NCBI RefSeq assembly: GCF_000379105.1
Contig: NZ_KB900609.1
Span: 627,781-691,780, forward strand
Source of the DNA: Methylobacterium sp. WSM2598
GTDB taxonomy: Bacteria > Pseudomonadota > Alphaproteobacteria > Rhizobiales > Beijerinckiaceae
Direction of reading: 5' to 3'
DNA: 64,000 nt
In this document: positions 19,346 through 29,227 of the stretch, piece after piece
Position numbering within the stretch: the first letter of the stretch is position 1
How the letters are laid out: every line of letters begins with the position of its first letter
Position numbers and translations under genes: made by a program
The notes under the pieces: model-generated
Told to the model about the DNA's origin: nothing
What the model saw: the letters and a program-made list of their open reading frames with translations, nothing else
The model's database searches: none

Positions 19346-20647
19346 TCACTCCGCGGCCATCGGCACGGGGTCGCTGTGCGGGTTGGCGCTGTAGCGGTCG
19401 ATGCGCTTCTCGATCTCGGGTCGGAAGTGGCGGATGAGGCCCTGGATCGGCCAGGCCGCCGCGTCGCCGAGCGCGCAGATCGTGTGGCCCTCGATCTGCT
19501 TGGTGACGTCGAGCAGCATGTCGATCTCGCGCTTCTGCGCCCGGCCCTCGGCCATGCGCAGCATGACGCGCCACATCCAGCCGGTGCCCTCCCGGCAGGG
19601 CGTGCACTGGCCGCAGGATTCGTGTTTGTAGAAGTACGAGATGCGGGCGATGGCGGCGACGATGTCGGTCGTCTTGTCGAGCACGATCACCGCCGCGGTG
19701 CCGAGGCCCGAGCCGAGGCCGCGCAGCGTGTCGAAGTCCATCGGCGCGTCGGCGATCTGCGCGGCCGGGACCAGCGGCACCGAGGAGCCGCCCGGGATCA
19801 CCGCCAGGAGGTTGTCCCAGCCGCCGCGGATGCCGCCGCAATGGCGGTCGATCAGCTCGCGGAACGGGATCCCCAGCGCCTCCTCGACGTTGCAGGGCCG
19901 GTTGACGTGGCCCGAGACGCAGAAGAGCTTGGTGCCGGTGTTGTTCGGCCGGCCGATGCCGGAGAACCACGCCGCGCCCCGGCGCAGGATGGCACCCGCC
20001 ACCGCGATCGACTCGACGTTGTTGACCGTGGTCGGGCAGCCGTAGAGGCCCATATTGGCCGGGAAGGGCGGCTTCAGCCGCGGCATCCCCTTCTTGCCCT
20101 CCAGGCTCTCCAGGAGCGCCGTCTCCTCGCCGCAGATATAGGCGCCCGCGCCGTGGTGGACGTAGAGGTCGAACGGGTAGCCGTGGACGTTGTCCGGCCC
20201 GATCAGCCGGGCCTCGTAGGCCTCGTCCACCGCCCGCTGCAGGGCGTGCTTCTCGGCCACGTACTCGCCGCGGATGTAGATATAGGCGGCATGCGCCCCC
20301 ATCGCGAAGGAGGCGAGCAGGCAGCCCTCGATCAGGAGATGCGGGTCGTGCCGCATAATTTCCCGGTCCTTGCAGGTGCCGGGCTCGGATTCGTCGGCGT
20401 TCACCACCAGGTAGTGCGGACGGCCGTCCGACTTCTTGGGCATGAACGACCATTTGAGGCCGGTCGAGAAGCCGGCCCCGCCGCGCCCGCGCAGGCCCGA
20501 CTTCTTCATCTCGTCGATGATCCAGTCGCGGCCCTGCTCGAGCAGGAATTTGGTGCCGTCCCAGGCGCCGCGCCGGCGCGCGGCGTCGAGGCCCGGGGAG
20601 TGGAACCCGTAGAGGTTCGTGAAGATCCGATCCTGGTCGGAGAGCAT
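19346..20647 (-). CDS. nuoF: NADH-quinone oxidoreductase subunit F
   Basis: This 433-residue subunit holds FMN, the NADH site and cluster N3. Visible motifs are [16 protein letters not shown] (NADH/FMN Gly-rich), [35 protein letters not shown], and the cluster motif [12 protein letters not shown] with a later Cys in [13 protein letters not shown]. It is full length. The gap to nuoE is 9 bp, consistent with the NuoEF module being made together. Confidence 0.98.
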   Translation of the reverse strand: MLSDQDRIFTNLYGFHSPGLDAARRRGAWDGTKFLLEQGRDWIIDEMKKSGLRGRGGAGFSTGLKWSFMPKKSDGRPHYLVVNADESEPGTCKDREIMRHDPHLLIEGCLLASFAMGAHAAYIYIRGEYVAEKHALQRAVDEAYEARLIGPDNVHGYPFDLYVHHGAGAYICGEETALLESLEGKKGMPRLKPPFPANMGLYGCPTTVNNVESIAVAGAILRRGAAWFSGIGRPNNTGTKLFCVSGHVNRPCNVEEALGIPFRELIDRHCGGIRGGWDNLLAVIPGGSSVPLVPAAQIADAPMDFDTLRGLGSGLGTAAVIVLDKTTDIVAAIARISYFYKHESCGQCTPCREGTGWMWRVMLRMAEGRAQKREIDMLLDVTKQIEGHTICALGDAAAWPIQGLIRHFRPEIEKRIDRYSANPHSDPVPMAAE

Positions 20648-20656
20648 GGCGTCGTC

Positions 20657-21811
20657 CTACCGGTTCGAGGAGGGCTTGGTCTTGCCCGCGGGGCCCGCCC
20701 CCTTGGCGCCGGAATCCTTGGCGCCGGAATCCTTGGAGCCGGGGCCGGGCGGGCCCCTGTCGGCCGGGTCGACCCCGACGGGCTTGGCCTGCGAGCCGTC
20801 CGTGCGGGCGGGCGCGGCCATCGGCTCGGCGCCGCTGACCGGGGTCGAGCCCTTGGTCTCGGCGACCGGGCGGCCCTCCTCGGGCTTCGAGGGGGTCTCG
20901 GTGTAGGAGCGCCCGCTCTGCGGGGCGGGCTGGACCTCGGGCCCGGAGCGCGGCGCCGCGACGGTCGCGCGCTCGGGCGCCGACTGGCCCTTCGCCTCGG
21001 CGGGCTCGACCGGCGCCTTGCCGTCCGCGGCGCGCTGGGCGGGCGTCTGCGCGGCCGGGCTCCCGATCGGGCGGCCGGCATCGGGCCGCGCCGGCTTCGG
21101 ATTGGCCGCCTCCCTGGCGGCGAGCGCCTGGGTGTCGGCGCCGGCCTCGTGCAGCCCCTCCTCCTCGAAGCGCCGGCGCCACGCGCCGATGCGGGAGCCG
21201 TCGAACAGGGTCTCGTCGGTGAGCGTCGTCGCGGCGCCCTTCGGCTCGGAGGAGGTCCGCCCGGCCTGCGAGCCGGCCTTGACCGGCCGCCCGGCCGCGA
21301 GGTCGTCCATCAGCCGGCCGAGGATCTCGGGCGTCAGGTCCTCATAATAGTCCTGGTTGATCTGCACCATCGGCGCGTTGCAGCAGGCGCCGAGGCACTC
21401 GACTTCGAGCCAGGAGAAATTGCCGTCCGGGCTGACATGGCCGGCGGGGCCGAGACGGTCGTGCAGGTAGTGCTTCAGCTCCTTCGCCCCGCAGACGTCG
21501 CAGGGCACGGTGCCGCAGACCTGAATCCAGTAGCGCCCGACCGGCTCGAGCGCGAACATGGTGTAGAAGGTCGCGACCTCGAGCACGCGGATGTGCGGCA
21601 TCCCGAGTTCGTCGGCGACGGCCTCGATCGCCTTCTGCGGCAGCCAGCCGCCATTCTGCTCCTGGGCGCGCCAGAGCAGGGGGATCACGGCCGAGGCCTG
21701 CCGGCCCTCAGGATATTTGGCGATCTGTGCCTCGGCCCAGCGCGCGTTCTCGGGCGTGAACGCGAATGCGGCGGGCTGCTGTTCGGCGGGCGCCAGTCTG
21801 CGGTTTGCCAT
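20657..21811 (-). CDS. nuoE: NADH-quinone oxidoreductase subunit E with long C-terminal extension
   Basis: The first 180 or so residues form the thioredoxin-like NuoE with its 2Fe-2S cluster: IQVCGTVPCDVCGAKE (Cys99, Cys104) and VECLGACCNAPMVQIN (Cys139, Cys143). NuoE transfers electrons near NuoF. The remaining 200 residues are low-complexity Ala/Pro/Glu/Lys sequence ending in a short repeat KDSGAKDSGAKGAG. Typical bacterial NuoE has 160-240 residues, so the tail is an accretion, probably disordered. Codon use is similar to neighbours. Other alphaproteobacteria also carry NuoE tails, so this one is long rather than unique. Confidence 0.95.
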   Translation of the reverse strand: MANRRLAPAEQQPAAFAFTPENARWAEAQIAKYPEGRQASAVIPLLWRAQEQNGGWLPQKAIEAVADELGMPHIRVLEVATFYTMFALEPVGRYWIQVCGTVPCDVCGAKELKHYLHDRLGPAGHVSPDGNFSWLEVECLGACCNAPMVQINQDYYEDLTPEILGRLMDDLAAGRPVKAGSQAGRTSSEPKGAATTLTDETLFDGSRIGAWRRRFEEEGLHEAGADTQALAAREAANPKPARPDAGRPIGSPAAQTPAQRAADGKAPVEPAEAKGQSAPERATVAAPRSGPEVQPAPQSGRSYTETPSKPEEGRPVAETKGSTPVSGAEPMAAPARTDGSQAKPVGVDPADRGPPGPGSKDSGAKDSGAKGAGPAGKTKPSSNR

Positions 21812-21844
21812 CGGTTCAGTTCTCTTCGCCGGTCGTCGCCTGCC

Positions 21845-23035
21845 TCACCGGTCCACCTCCCCGAACACGATGTCCAGGGTGCCGAGGATGCAGGACACGT
21901 CCGCCAGCATGTGGCCGCGGCACATCCAGTCCATCGCCTGCAGGTGGGCGAAGCCCGGCGCGCGGATCTTGCAGCGGTAGGGCTTGTTGGTGCCGTCCGC
22001 CACCAGGTAGACGCCGAACTCGCCCTTGGGCGCCTCGACGGCGGCGTAGACCTCGCCGGCCGGGACGTGGAAGCCCTCGGTGTAGAGCTTGAAGTGGTGG
22101 ATGAGCGCCTCCATCGAGCGCTTCATCTCGCGCCGGGAGGGCGGCGCCACCTTGCCGTCCTGCGTGGTCACGGGCCCCTGCCCGTCCGGCGCGCGCAGCT
22201 TGGCGAGGCACTGCTTCATGATGCGCACGGATTGGCGCATCTCCTCCATGCGGATGACCTGGCGATCGTAGGTGTCGCCGTTCTTCCCCACCGGGACGTC
22301 GAACTCCATCTCCTCGTAGGCCTCGTAGGGCTGCGCCCTGCGCAGGTCCCACGGGATCCCGGAGCCGCGCAGCATCACGCCCGAGAAGCCCCAGGCCATC
22401 GCCGCGTCGACCGTCACGATGCCGATGTCGACGTTGCGCTGCTTGAAGATGCGGTTGCCGATGACCAGCGCGTCGAGGTCGTCGACCACCTGCAGGAAGG
22501 GGTCGCAGAAGGCCTCGATGTCGTCGATCAGCCCCGGCGGCAGGTCCTGGTGGACGCCCCCCGGCCGGAAGTAATTGGCGTGGAGCCGCGCCCCGCTCGC
22601 GCGCTCATAGAAGATCATCAGCTTCTCGCGCTCCTCGAAGCCCCAGAGCGGGGGCGTGAGCGCGCCGACATCCATCGCCTGCGTCGTCACGTTGAGGAGA
22701 TGCGAGAGCAGCCGCCCGATCTCGCAGAACAGGGTGCGGATCAGCTTGGCCCGCCGCGGCACCTCGATGCCGAGCAGCTTCTCGACCGCGAGGCAGAAGG
22801 CGTGCTCCTGGTTCATCGGCGCGACGTAGTCGAGCCGGTCGAAATAGGGCGTGGCCTGCAGGTAGGTCTTGACCTCGATCAGCTTCTCGGTACCCCGATG
22901 GAGCAGCCCGATATGCGGATCGACCCGCTCGACGATCTCGCCGTCGAGCTCCAGCACGAGGCGCAGCACGCCGTGCGCCGCCGGATGCTGCGGCCCGAAA
23001 TTGATCGAGAAATTCCGGATGCTGTGTTCGGTCAT
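21845..23035 (-). CDS. nuoD: NADH-quinone oxidoreductase subunit D
   Basis: This 396-residue 49-kDa-type subunit forms the quinone site with NuoB. Clear motifs are [22 protein letters not shown] at the N-terminus (shown here only as family block), [31 protein letters not shown], and the C-terminal DIVFGEVDR. The conserved Tyr and His near the quinone headgroup are in these blocks. NuoC and NuoD are separate genes here, 91 bp apart, as in other alphaproteobacteria. It is full length. Confidence 0.98.
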   Translation of the reverse strand: MTEHSIRNFSINFGPQHPAAHGVLRLVLELDGEIVERVDPHIGLLHRGTEKLIEVKTYLQATPYFDRLDYVAPMNQEHAFCLAVEKLLGIEVPRRAKLIRTLFCEIGRLLSHLLNVTTQAMDVGALTPPLWGFEEREKLMIFYERASGARLHANYFRPGGVHQDLPPGLIDDIEAFCDPFLQVVDDLDALVIGNRIFKQRNVDIGIVTVDAAMAWGFSGVMLRGSGIPWDLRRAQPYEAYEEMEFDVPVGKNGDTYDRQVIRMEEMRQSVRIMKQCLAKLRAPDGQGPVTTQDGKVAPPSRREMKRSMEALIHHFKLYTEGFHVPAGEVYAAVEAPKGEFGVYLVADGTNKPYRCKIRAPGFAHLQAMDWMCRGHMLADVSCILGTLDIVFGEVDR

Positions 23036-23126
23036 GCGGAGCGTCCGGCGCCCTGGGCGGCGCTGCGTGGGAGCGGGTGGCGCGCGGCGGGTGGCGAGTG
23101 CGGGAACGCGGTCATCGGCCTTCCCC

Positions 23127-23774
23127 TCACGGCTTCGCCTTCTCGTCTCCCGGAAGCACGTAGTCGGTGCCCTCCCAGGGGGACAGGAAGTCGAACTGGC
23201 GGAATTCCTGCGAGAGCTTCACGGGCTCGTAGACCACCCGGCCCTCGTCCTGGTCGTAGCGGACCTCGACGAATCCGGTGAGCGGGAAGTCCTTGCGCAG
23301 GGGATGCCCCTCGAAGCCGTAATCGGTCAGCAGGCGGCGCAGGTCCGGATGGCCCGAGAACAGGATCCCGTAGAGGTCGTAGGTCTCGCGCTCGTACCAG
23401 TTCGCCGCCGGGAAGACGGTGATCACGGAGGGGACCGGCGTCGCCTCGTCGGTCTGCACCTTCACGCGGATGCGCCGGTTGTGGCGCAGCGAGAGCAGGT
23501 GGTAGACGACGTCGAAGCGCTTCTCCCGGCCCGGGTAATCCGCCCCGCAGATGTCGATGAAGGAGCGGAAGCCGCAGGCCGGGTCGTCGCGCAGGTGCGT
23601 CAGCACCCGCACGATCTCGGACGGCTCGACCACGAGCGTCAGCTCGTCGAAGGCGATGGCGCGCTGAACGACGGCGCCGCCGAGGGTCTCGGCGAGGCGG
23701 TCGCTCAGCGCCTGCAGCGCCCCGGTCCCGTGCTCGGTCTCGGTATGGGGCAGGATGGTGATGCCGTTCGTCAT
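23127..23774 (-). CDS. nuoC: NADH-quinone oxidoreductase subunit C
   Basis: This 215-residue 30-kDa subunit sits in the peripheral arm of complex I. The family signature is [39 protein letters not shown]; the start of that block ([12 protein letters not shown]) and [12 protein letters not shown] are both intact. The N-terminal alpha/beta domain contains [16 protein letters not shown]. It lies 9 bp after nuoB and 91 bp before nuoD. Confidence 0.97.
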   Translation of the reverse strand: MTNGITILPHTETEHGTGALQALSDRLAETLGGAVVQRAIAFDELTLVVEPSEIVRVLTHLRDDPACGFRSFIDICGADYPGREKRFDVVYHLLSLRHNRRIRVKVQTDEATPVPSVITVFPAANWYERETYDLYGILFSGHPDLRRLLTDYGFEGHPLRKDFPLTGFVEVRYDQDEGRVVYEPVKLSQEFRQFDFLSPWEGTDYVLPGDEKAKP

Positions 23775-23783
23775 CGCGGCCCC

Positions 23784-24371
23784 TCAGCGCTCGATCGTGC
23801 CGGTCCGGCGGATCTTCTTCTGCAGCAGCAGCACCCCGTAGAGCAGCGCCTCGGCGCTCGGGGGACAGCCGGGCACGTAGATGTCCACCGGCACCACGCG
23901 GTCGCAGCCGCGCACCACCGAGTAGGAGTAATGGTAGTAGCCGCCGCCATTGGCGCAGGAACCCATCGAGATGACGTAGCGCGGCTCCGGCATCTGGTCG
24001 TAGACCTTGCGCAGCGCGGGCGCCATCTTGTTGGTGAGGGTGCCGGCGACGATCATCACGTCCGACTGGCGCGGCGAGGCGCGCGGGGCGAAGCCGAAGC
24101 GCTCGGCGTCGTAGCGCGGCATCGACATCTGCATCATCTCGACCGCGCAGCAGGCGAGCCCGAAGGTCATCCACATCAGCGAGCCGGTGCGGGCCCAGGT
24201 GATGAGGTCGTCCGCCGTGGTGAGCAGGAAGCCGCGGTCGGCGAGTTCGTCGTTGATCGACAGGAAGGTCGGGTCGGTGGCGCCGATCGGCAGGCCGGTC
24301 GCCGGGTCGAAGATGCCCTTGGGCTCGGGGGCGATGGCCGGGGCGCGGGAGAGGGGAGTGTCGAGGGCCAT
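23784..24371 (-). CDS. nuoB: NADH-quinone oxidoreductase subunit B
   Basis: This 195-residue PSST subunit carries cluster N2 and lines the quinone pocket. Cluster ligands appear in [34 protein letters not shown] and [19 protein letters not shown]. It has a proline-rich, poorly conserved N-terminal extension of about 35 residues ([18 protein letters not shown]). It starts 40 bp after nuoA. Confidence 0.98.
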   Translation of the reverse strand: MALDTPLSRAPAIAPEPKGIFDPATGLPIGATDPTFLSINDELADRGFLLTTADDLITWARTGSLMWMTFGLACCAVEMMQMSMPRYDAERFGFAPRASPRQSDVMIVAGTLTNKMAPALRKVYDQMPEPRYVISMGSCANGGGYYHYSYSVVRGCDRVVPVDIYVPGCPPSAEALLYGVLLLQKKIRRTGTIER

Positions 24372-24411
24372 GGAGCGGGGGTCTCTCAGGAGGCGGCGGG
24401 GATCGGTCGGC

Positions 24412-24777
24412 TCAGTCCCATTCGAGGGCGCCCTTGCGCCACTCGTAGATGAACCCGACGGTGAGCACGCCGAGGAAGATCATCATCGACCAGAAGCCGA
24501 ACCAGCCGAGATCCCCGAAGGTGATCGCCCAGGGAAACAGGAAGGCGACCTCCAGGTCGAAGATGATGAACAGGATGGCGACGAGGTAGAAGCGCACGTC
24601 GAACTTCATGCGCGCGTCGTCGAAGGCGTTGAACCCGCACTCGTAGGCCGAGAGCTTCTCCGGGTCCGGGCTGTTGTAGGCGACCAGGAAGGGCGCCACG
24701 AGCAGGGCGAGCGCGATCACCAGCGACACGCCGATGAAGATCACGAGCGGCAGGTAATCCGTGAGGAGGCCGTTCAT
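24412..24777 (-). CDS. nuoA: NADH-quinone oxidoreductase subunit A
   Basis: This 121-residue membrane subunit is the first gene of the 14-gene operon. The conserved cytoplasmic loop [20 protein letters not shown] and the second helix block [17 protein letters not shown] (with the family Asp/Glu) are intact, as is the C-terminal helix with [14 protein letters not shown]. The usual three helices are present. About 300 bp of non-coding sequence upstream should hold the operon promoter. Confidence 0.97.
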   Translation of the reverse strand: MNGLLTDYLPLVIFIGVSLVIALALLVAPFLVAYNSPDPEKLSAYECGFNAFDDARMKFDVRFYLVAILFIIFDLEVAFLFPWAITFGDLGWFGFWSMMIFLGVLTVGFIYEWRKGALEWD

Positions 24778-25077
24778 CGAGAACCCTCGTTGCTCGTTCA
24801 GGGGCAGCGCGGAGCCGCGCGCCGCCCGGCCGGTCGGCCCGCCATTCGGAACGGTTCCAAGGCCCGGAGATCGCCGCGAGGCTTAAACGAGCGGGTATGC
24901 CGAAACAAGGGGCGTTCGCACCGCACAAACCGCGAACGTCAGGGTCTTAGATAATCCGGCCGAGGCCGCCCACAACCGGGGAAAGCGCCCCGCGGATGGT
25001 GAGTTTCGTCGCAGGCCGCGGCCCTTCCGGGCCGTTTCCGGCCGCCGCGACGGATCGGCGCCGCCGGGCCGGGCCGA
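24778..25077 (-). promoter_or_regulatory. Upstream region of the nuo operon
   Basis: There is no gene in this 300-bp stretch between nuoA and the CAP lipoprotein. It must contain the nuo promoter. An inverted repeat GTTCGC (24914-24919) / GCGAAC (24932-24937), with 12 bp between arms, lies about 140 bp from the nuoA start. On the minus strand a weak pair CTTGTT and TTAAGC, spaced 17 bp, sits between it and nuoA. Neither element can be assigned to a known regulator. Confidence 0.35.
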
Positions 25078-25626
25078 TCAGGAATCCGACAGGATGAGCG
25101 CCCAGAACCGCTTGTAGCGGCTCCCGGGCGCGTCGACCCGGGCGACGCCGATCCGTCGCACCTGCGGCATCAGCATGTTGCGGTTGTGCTCGGGCGAGGC
25201 CTGCCAGCGGCGCAGCACGGCGTCGAAGGTCTCCGAGCCGGCGCTGAGGTTCTCGGCCGCGTAGCGTCCCCCGAGGCCGGCCCGCTTCAGCCGGCTGTCG
25301 AAGCTGCCGGCGATCTCGTGGGAGAGGAGTCCCGCCCGCGCATTGGCCTCGGCCTGCAGGGAGGCGGCGCGGATCAGCGAGGGATCGACCACCACCGGAC
25401 CGAGCCCGTGGCTCGCCCGGTAGCGGGAGATCGCCGCGGCCGCCGCGGCCTCGTCGAGGATGACCTGATTCGTCGGCAGGTCCGGCGCCGGCAGCAGCGG
25501 CCCGCCGCTGCACCCCGCCAGGAGGAGGCCGAGTCCGGCCAGGAGCGCTCCGGCCCGAAGCGCGGGCTGGGTGGCGGGCCCGGCGGCGCGGCGGCGGGGC
25601 AACGTCGGTCGAAACGCGGTCGGCAT
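25078..25626 (-). CDS. CAP (SCP/PR-1 like) domain lipoprotein
   Basis: This is a secreted protein with a CAP domain. I chose the internal ATG giving MPTAFRPT, which puts the lipobox LLLAGC at residue 39 of a basic-hydrophobic signal peptide; an ATG 60 bp upstream (25686) is also possible but adds 20 unlikely residues. The mature part has ISRYRASHGLGPVVVDPSLIRAA, LLSHEIAGSFDSRLKRAG, AENLSAGSETFDAVLRRW and SPEHNRNMLMP, the alphaproteobacterial YkwD-like CAP pattern with conserved His/Glu. The role of such bacterial proteins is unknown. It is likely anchored in a membrane by acylated Cys. Confidence 0.85.
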   Translation of the reverse strand: MPTAFRPTLPRRRAAGPATQPALRAGALLAGLGLLLAGCSGGPLLPAPDLPTNQVILDEAAAAAAISRYRASHGLGPVVVDPSLIRAASLQAEANARAGLLSHEIAGSFDSRLKRAGLGGRYAAENLSAGSETFDAVLRRWQASPEHNRNMLMPQVRRIGVARVDAPGSRYKRFWALILSDS

Positions 25627-25701
25627 CCTGGCGGGGTCCGGGCGGCGAAGGTCGGGGCCGAGCCCCTGTCGGTCAATTGTGGACATTTCGGGATCGCCCG
25701 A

Positions 25702-27384
25702 TCAGGCGGCCTGCAGCGTCGCCAGGAAGCGCCGCACCTCGGCGCCGATGCTGTCCGAGTGCCGCAGCAGCGTGCCGGCCGCGCCCAGCACGCGGCCGGA
25801 GGCGTCCCCGGTCGTGTCGGCGTCCTGGGCGAGCCCGGCGATGGCCTCGCTCACGGCCCCGGTGCCGGCGGCGGCCTGGGCGATGCTGTGCAGGATCGTC
25901 TGGGTCGCCCCGGCCTGGCCCTCCACGGCCGAGGAGACCCGGCCCGAGACGCCGCTGATGTCCTGCACCCGCGCGGCGATGCCCGTCATGGCGCCGACCG
26001 CCTGGCGGGCGGCGTCCTGGATCGACGCGATCTGGGACGAGATCTCCCGGGTCGCCCGGTCCGTCTGGTTGGCGAGCTGCTTGACCTCGGCGGCGACGAC
26101 CGCGAAGCCGCGGCCCGCCTCCCCGGCCCGGGCCGCCTCGATCGTGGCGTTCAGCGCCAGCAGGTTCGTCTGCCCGGCGACGCCCGCGATCACCGCCACG
26201 ACGTCGCCGATCCGCGCCGCGGCGCCGTCGAGGGCCCGCATCACCTCGGCGGTGCGGTCGGATTCCGTCACCGCGTCCTCGGCGAGCCGGGCCGCCCCGC
26301 GCACCTCGCCGCCGATCGCCGTGATCGAGGCGCCGAGCCGCTCGGCCGCCGTCGCGACGCCGGCGACCTCCCGCGCGGCGGTCGCGGCGGAGCCGGCCGC
26401 CGCGGCCGCCCGCCCGGCCGTGCGCGCGGCGGCGTCGGACATCGCCTTCGCGGTCGCCTCCAGATCCCGGGCCGAGGCGTCCACCTGGGCCAGCACCGCC
26501 GAGACCGCGCTCTCGAAGGCGCGGGTGTCGGCGCCGAGCTGCGCGACGCGGCGCAGCTGCGCCTGTCCGGCATCCTGCGCCGCCGCCAGGGCCTCGCGCT
26601 CGGCCAGGGCGATCCGGAAGCTGTCGATGCCCCGGGCGATGAGGCCGATCTCGTCCCGGCGGGCGGTGCCGGGGATCGTCCCGTCGTAGCGCCCGGCGGC
26701 GAGCGCGGCGGTGGCCTGCGTCAGGGCCGCGAGGCCCCCGGCGATCGAGCGCCACCCGACGAGGCCGAGGGCGCCGACGCCGAGGAGCGCCGCGCCCGCG
26801 ATCAGCCCGAGCCAGAGCGCCTGGCGCCGGAACGCCTCCTCGATGTCGTCGACGTGCACGCCCGTGAAGATCGCGACCTTCCAGGGATCGAAGCCCTGGA
26901 TGTAGCTCAGCTTGGGCGATTGCACCTCGCTGCCCGGCCGCACGAAGTGGTAGCGCAGCTCGCCCGGCTTGCCGGACCGCGCGATCCGCGTGATCGCCTG
27001 GACGAGGAGCATGCCGGAGGCGTCCTTGAGCCCGCTCATGTCCTTGCCGACCCATTCGGGCTTGATGGGGATCACCTGCGCGACCCCGTCATAGCCGTAG
27101 ACCGCCACGTAATTGTCGCCGTCGTACCGCATGGCGTTGACGCGGGCCCGGAAGGCCGCGAGCGCCGCCTCGCGCGACAGGCGGCCGGCCTGCACCTCCC
27201 TCTCCAGGCTGGCGGCGGCGGCCATCGCGACGTCGGAGACCGCGCGCAGCTTGGCGACGCGCTCGGCGATCAGGCCGTCCCGGTAGCTGGTCAGCGCGCA
27301 GGCCGCCAGACCCACGAAGCCCGCGACGGCCGCCGCCAGCATGACGGCGAATCGGCGGCTCACTCCGGCATTCCACCACGACAT
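25702..27384 (-). CDS. Methyl-accepting chemotaxis protein with Cache sensor
   Basis: This 560-residue inner-membrane chemoreceptor starts at [12 protein letters not shown], preceded by GGGGGA; the frame runs back through the tRNA-Asp gene, which cannot be coding. An N-terminal helix (about residues 12-32) is followed by a periplasmic single Cache domain with [20 protein letters not shown] and [19 protein letters not shown] second helix ([20 protein letters not shown]), a HAMP region and the signalling domain with the tip [20 protein letters not shown] and the following [11 protein letters not shown] complete it. No C-terminal CheR-binding pentapeptide is seen. The ligand cannot be deduced. 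Confidence 0.93.
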   Translation of the reverse strand: MSWWNAGVSRRFAVMLAAAVAGFVGLAACALTSYRDGLIAERVAKLRAVSDVAMAAAASLEREVQAGRLSREAALAAFRARVNAMRYDGDNYVAVYGYDGVAQVIPIKPEWVGKDMSGLKDASGMLLVQAITRIARSGKPGELRYHFVRPGSEVQSPKLSYIQGFDPWKVAIFTGVHVDDIEEAFRRQALWLGLIAGAALLGVGALGLVGWRSIAGGLAALTQATAALAAGRYDGTIPGTARRDEIGLIARGIDSFRIALAEREALAAAQDAGQAQLRRVAQLGADTRAFESAVSAVLAQVDASARDLEATAKAMSDAAARTAGRAAAAAGSAATAAREVAGVATAAERLGASITAIGGEVRGAARLAEDAVTESDRTAEVMRALDGAAARIGDVVAVIAGVAGQTNLLALNATIEAARAGEAGRGFAVVAAEVKQLANQTDRATREISSQIASIQDAARQAVGAMTGIAARVQDISGVSGRVSSAVEGQAGATQTILHSIAQAAAGTGAVSEAIAGLAQDADTTGDASGRVLGAAGTLLRHSDSIGAEVRRFLATLQAA

Positions 27385-27457
27385 CTCGTCCCCCGGGGTC
27401 CCAGCGATCCCGGCTGACTCTGCGGCGCGATCCTTGCCTTGAGCTTGCAATTGTGGT

Positions 27458-27534
27458 TGGCGCGGGCGACGGGGCTCGAACCCGCGACCTCCGGCGTGAC
27501 AGGCCGGCACTCTAACCAACTGAGCTACGCCCGC
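27458..27534 (-). tRNA. tRNA-Asp (GTC)
   Basis: A 77-nt cloverleaf including an encoded CCA. The anticodon arm is CCGGC-CTGTCAC-GCCGG, giving anticodon GTC. The D arm has AGCTCAGTTGGTTAGAGT and the T arm GCGGG-TTCGAGC-CCCGT. The acceptor pairs GCGGGCG with CGCCCGC. It lies 73 bp upstream of the chemoreceptor start and 39 bp from a second tRNA-Asp. Confidence 0.97.
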
Positions 27535-27573
27535 GTGCCAGGCGCAGTGCGATGACCACCCATCAGGGGAAGA

Positions 27574-27650
27574 TGGCGCGGACGACGGGGCTCGAACCCG
27601 CGACCTCCGGCGTGACAGGCCGGCACTCTAACCGACTGAGCTACGTCCGC
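27574..27650 (-). tRNA. tRNA-Asp (GTC), second copy
   Basis: A 77-nt cloverleaf with encoded CCA and the same anticodon arm (GTC) as its neighbour. It differs from the first copy at only three positions: a compensated acceptor pair (GCGGACG with CGTCCGC instead of GCGGGCG with CGCCCGC) and one D-loop base. The two copies are tandem, same strand, and probably co-transcribed. Confidence 0.97.
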
Positions 27651-27794
27651 GCGGCGCATCGCTGTGCTGCGATGGCGGCGGTGTATGAGGCGGGCCGAAG
27701 CGTGTCAAGCCGCCGGGCACGGAAATCCGGCCGGCCCCCGCCCCGGGTCCCGGGCCTTGCGCTCCCGGTTTGCTGCCCTTAACCATGCGGCCCG

Positions 27795-27870
27795 GGGCGG
27801 TTAGCTCAGTTGGTAGAGCATCTCGTTTACACCGAGAGGGTCGGCGGTTCGAGCCCGTCACCGCCCACCA
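27795..27870 (+). tRNA. tRNA-Val (TAC)
   Basis: A 76-nt cloverleaf with encoded CCA on the plus strand. The anticodon arm TCTCG-TTTACAC-CGAGA gives anticodon TAC (valine). The acceptor GGGCGGT pairs with ACCGCCC. It is divergent from the two tRNA-Asp genes and ends 20 bp from the stop of the convergent glycosyltransferase gene. Confidence 0.97.
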
Positions 27871-27889
27871 GCCACGGGGCCGCCCCCGG

Positions 27890-29227
27890 TCAGGCCGCGA
27901 GCATCGCCGTCACGGCCGCGTCGACGGCCGCGACCGCGACCCGGTAGCGGTCGCCCTCGGTGGCCTCGCCCATCAGGAAGCCGTATCTCAGGCCGGCCGC
28001 GATCGACAAATTGCGCATGCACCAGTTTAGGTATTGCGGGCTGTGGAATTCCAAGACCTTGGTTCCGGGCTCGCAATAACCAAGATTGGTGAGGCCGGCC
28101 CCATGGGGGGACACCACCACTTCGGCCGTCGCAAGCAATGAGATCTGCTGTTCGAGGGTCCTGTCAGCCAGTCTGACGACGTCGAAGCCGCGACCGGCCA
28201 GGAGCGTCTCGATCTCTCGCTCGTTCTCGAGCCGCCGGTAATGCGAGTCGGCCCGCGAGATGTAGAGCCTGCGGCCGGCGCCGGGCGCGGCGGAGGCCTG
28301 GGCCGCCTTGATCAGCGCGAAGGCCCTGAGGACGACGGGATGGGGATCGATCCCGTAGGAGCCGTGCTGATGCGGGAGCAGCAACTCGTCGACCCGCACG
28401 CGGTCGCAGCGCCGGAGCTGAACCAAGTTCAAGCCGTAGGCCTTCGCCACCAGCTCCGCGGTCCGCCTCTGCACGTCGTTCCGATACTCGGGAACCAGGA
28501 CGACCGCCCCTTCGCCGGACGCCCGGGTCTCGCCATGCAGGCAGATCTTGCCCACGAAGAACATCATCCAATGATAGTAATTCTCGTTGATCCCCGCGCA
28601 GGCGTAGCGCGCCCGCGCGATCGAGAGCTGCGGATTGCCCGCATTGCACGCGAATGTTCCGTCCGGGAAGCGAATGAAGCGATCCTCGAGGTGGAATGGA
28701 AAGTGGAACAGAGATTCTTCGGCGACCACGCCGGCCTTCTCGATCGCCCCGTGCGTCGTGAGCAGATCGACGTCCCGCAAGGTCAGCATGTTGTACTTGC
28801 CGGCCGTGTATCCGGTCGGCGCGGCACCGCCGTCGCCGTACGCCGGGCCCGGGCAGGTGAACGCGACGGCGTGCGCCACTTCCCGCACCTCCGCGGCGAG
28901 GTCGTAGGCGGAGCCGGATTGCAGCGGGACGAGGTCGTCGAGGCGCAGCAGCCAGCGTGGCGCGTCCGCGCACGAGGCCGACCACCCCGTCAGCCGGCGC
29001 GGGGCATCGAAGAACAGCGGTTGCGGAAAAACCGCCACGTCATGCCCGGAAAAGTCACGGAACACTAATCGTCCGTCAACATAGAGCCAATTGCACTCGA
29101 GCGAATGATCCCGCCCGAGGATTTTCCCGCTCGAATCGAGTTTGACGATCCGGCCGGGATCGTCGAGGGATTGCTTGTATAGCCAGGCGGAGCCGGCGAT
29201 GCTGGTGGCCATTGGATCAAGTTCCAT
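27890..29227 (-). CDS. Glycosyltransferase family 61 (DUF563) protein
   Basis: This protein of about 445 residues has the GT61/DUF563 C-terminal half: AGINENYYHWMMFFVGKIC, RRLYISRADSHYRRLENE and the nucleotide-sugar motif VVSPHGAGLTNLGYCEPG near the end. It probably transfers a sugar in capsule, exopolysaccharide or O-antigen synthesis, without a signal peptide or membrane helix. The start is uncertain: ATGs at 29242, 29227 and 29212 are all near the first convincing residues (MATSIAGSAWLYKQS), and none has a strong Shine-Dalgarno. The gene is visibly less GC-rich than its surroundings (for example ATCCAATGATAGTAATTCTC at 28566-28585) and stands alone beside a tRNA, so transfer is plausible. 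Confidence 0.82.
   Translation of the reverse strand: MELDPMATSIAGSAWLYKQSLDDPGRIVKLDSSGKILGRDHSLECNWLYVDGRLVFRDFSGHDVAVFPQPLFFDAPRRLTGWSASCADAPRWLLRLDDLVPLQSGSAYDLAAEVREVAHAVAFTCPGPAYGDGGAAPTGYTAGKYNMLTLRDVDLLTTHGAIEKAGVVAEESLFHFPFHLEDRFIRFPDGTFACNAGNPQLSIARARYACAGINENYYHWMMFFVGKICLHGETRASGEGAVVLVPEYRNDVQRRTAELVAKAYGLNLVQLRRCDRVRVDELLLPHQHGSYGIDPHPVVLRAFALIKAAQASAAPGAGRRLYISRADSHYRRLENEREIETLLAGRGFDVVRLADRTLEQQISLLATAEVVVSPHGAGLTNLGYCEPGTKVLEFHSPQYLNWCMRNLSIAAGLRYGFLMGEATEGDRYRVAVAAVDAAVTAMLAA

Noticed and set aside
27451..27870. Integration site of a mobile element at the tRNA cluster
   Set aside because: No integrase and no direct repeat of a tRNA 3' end were found nearby.
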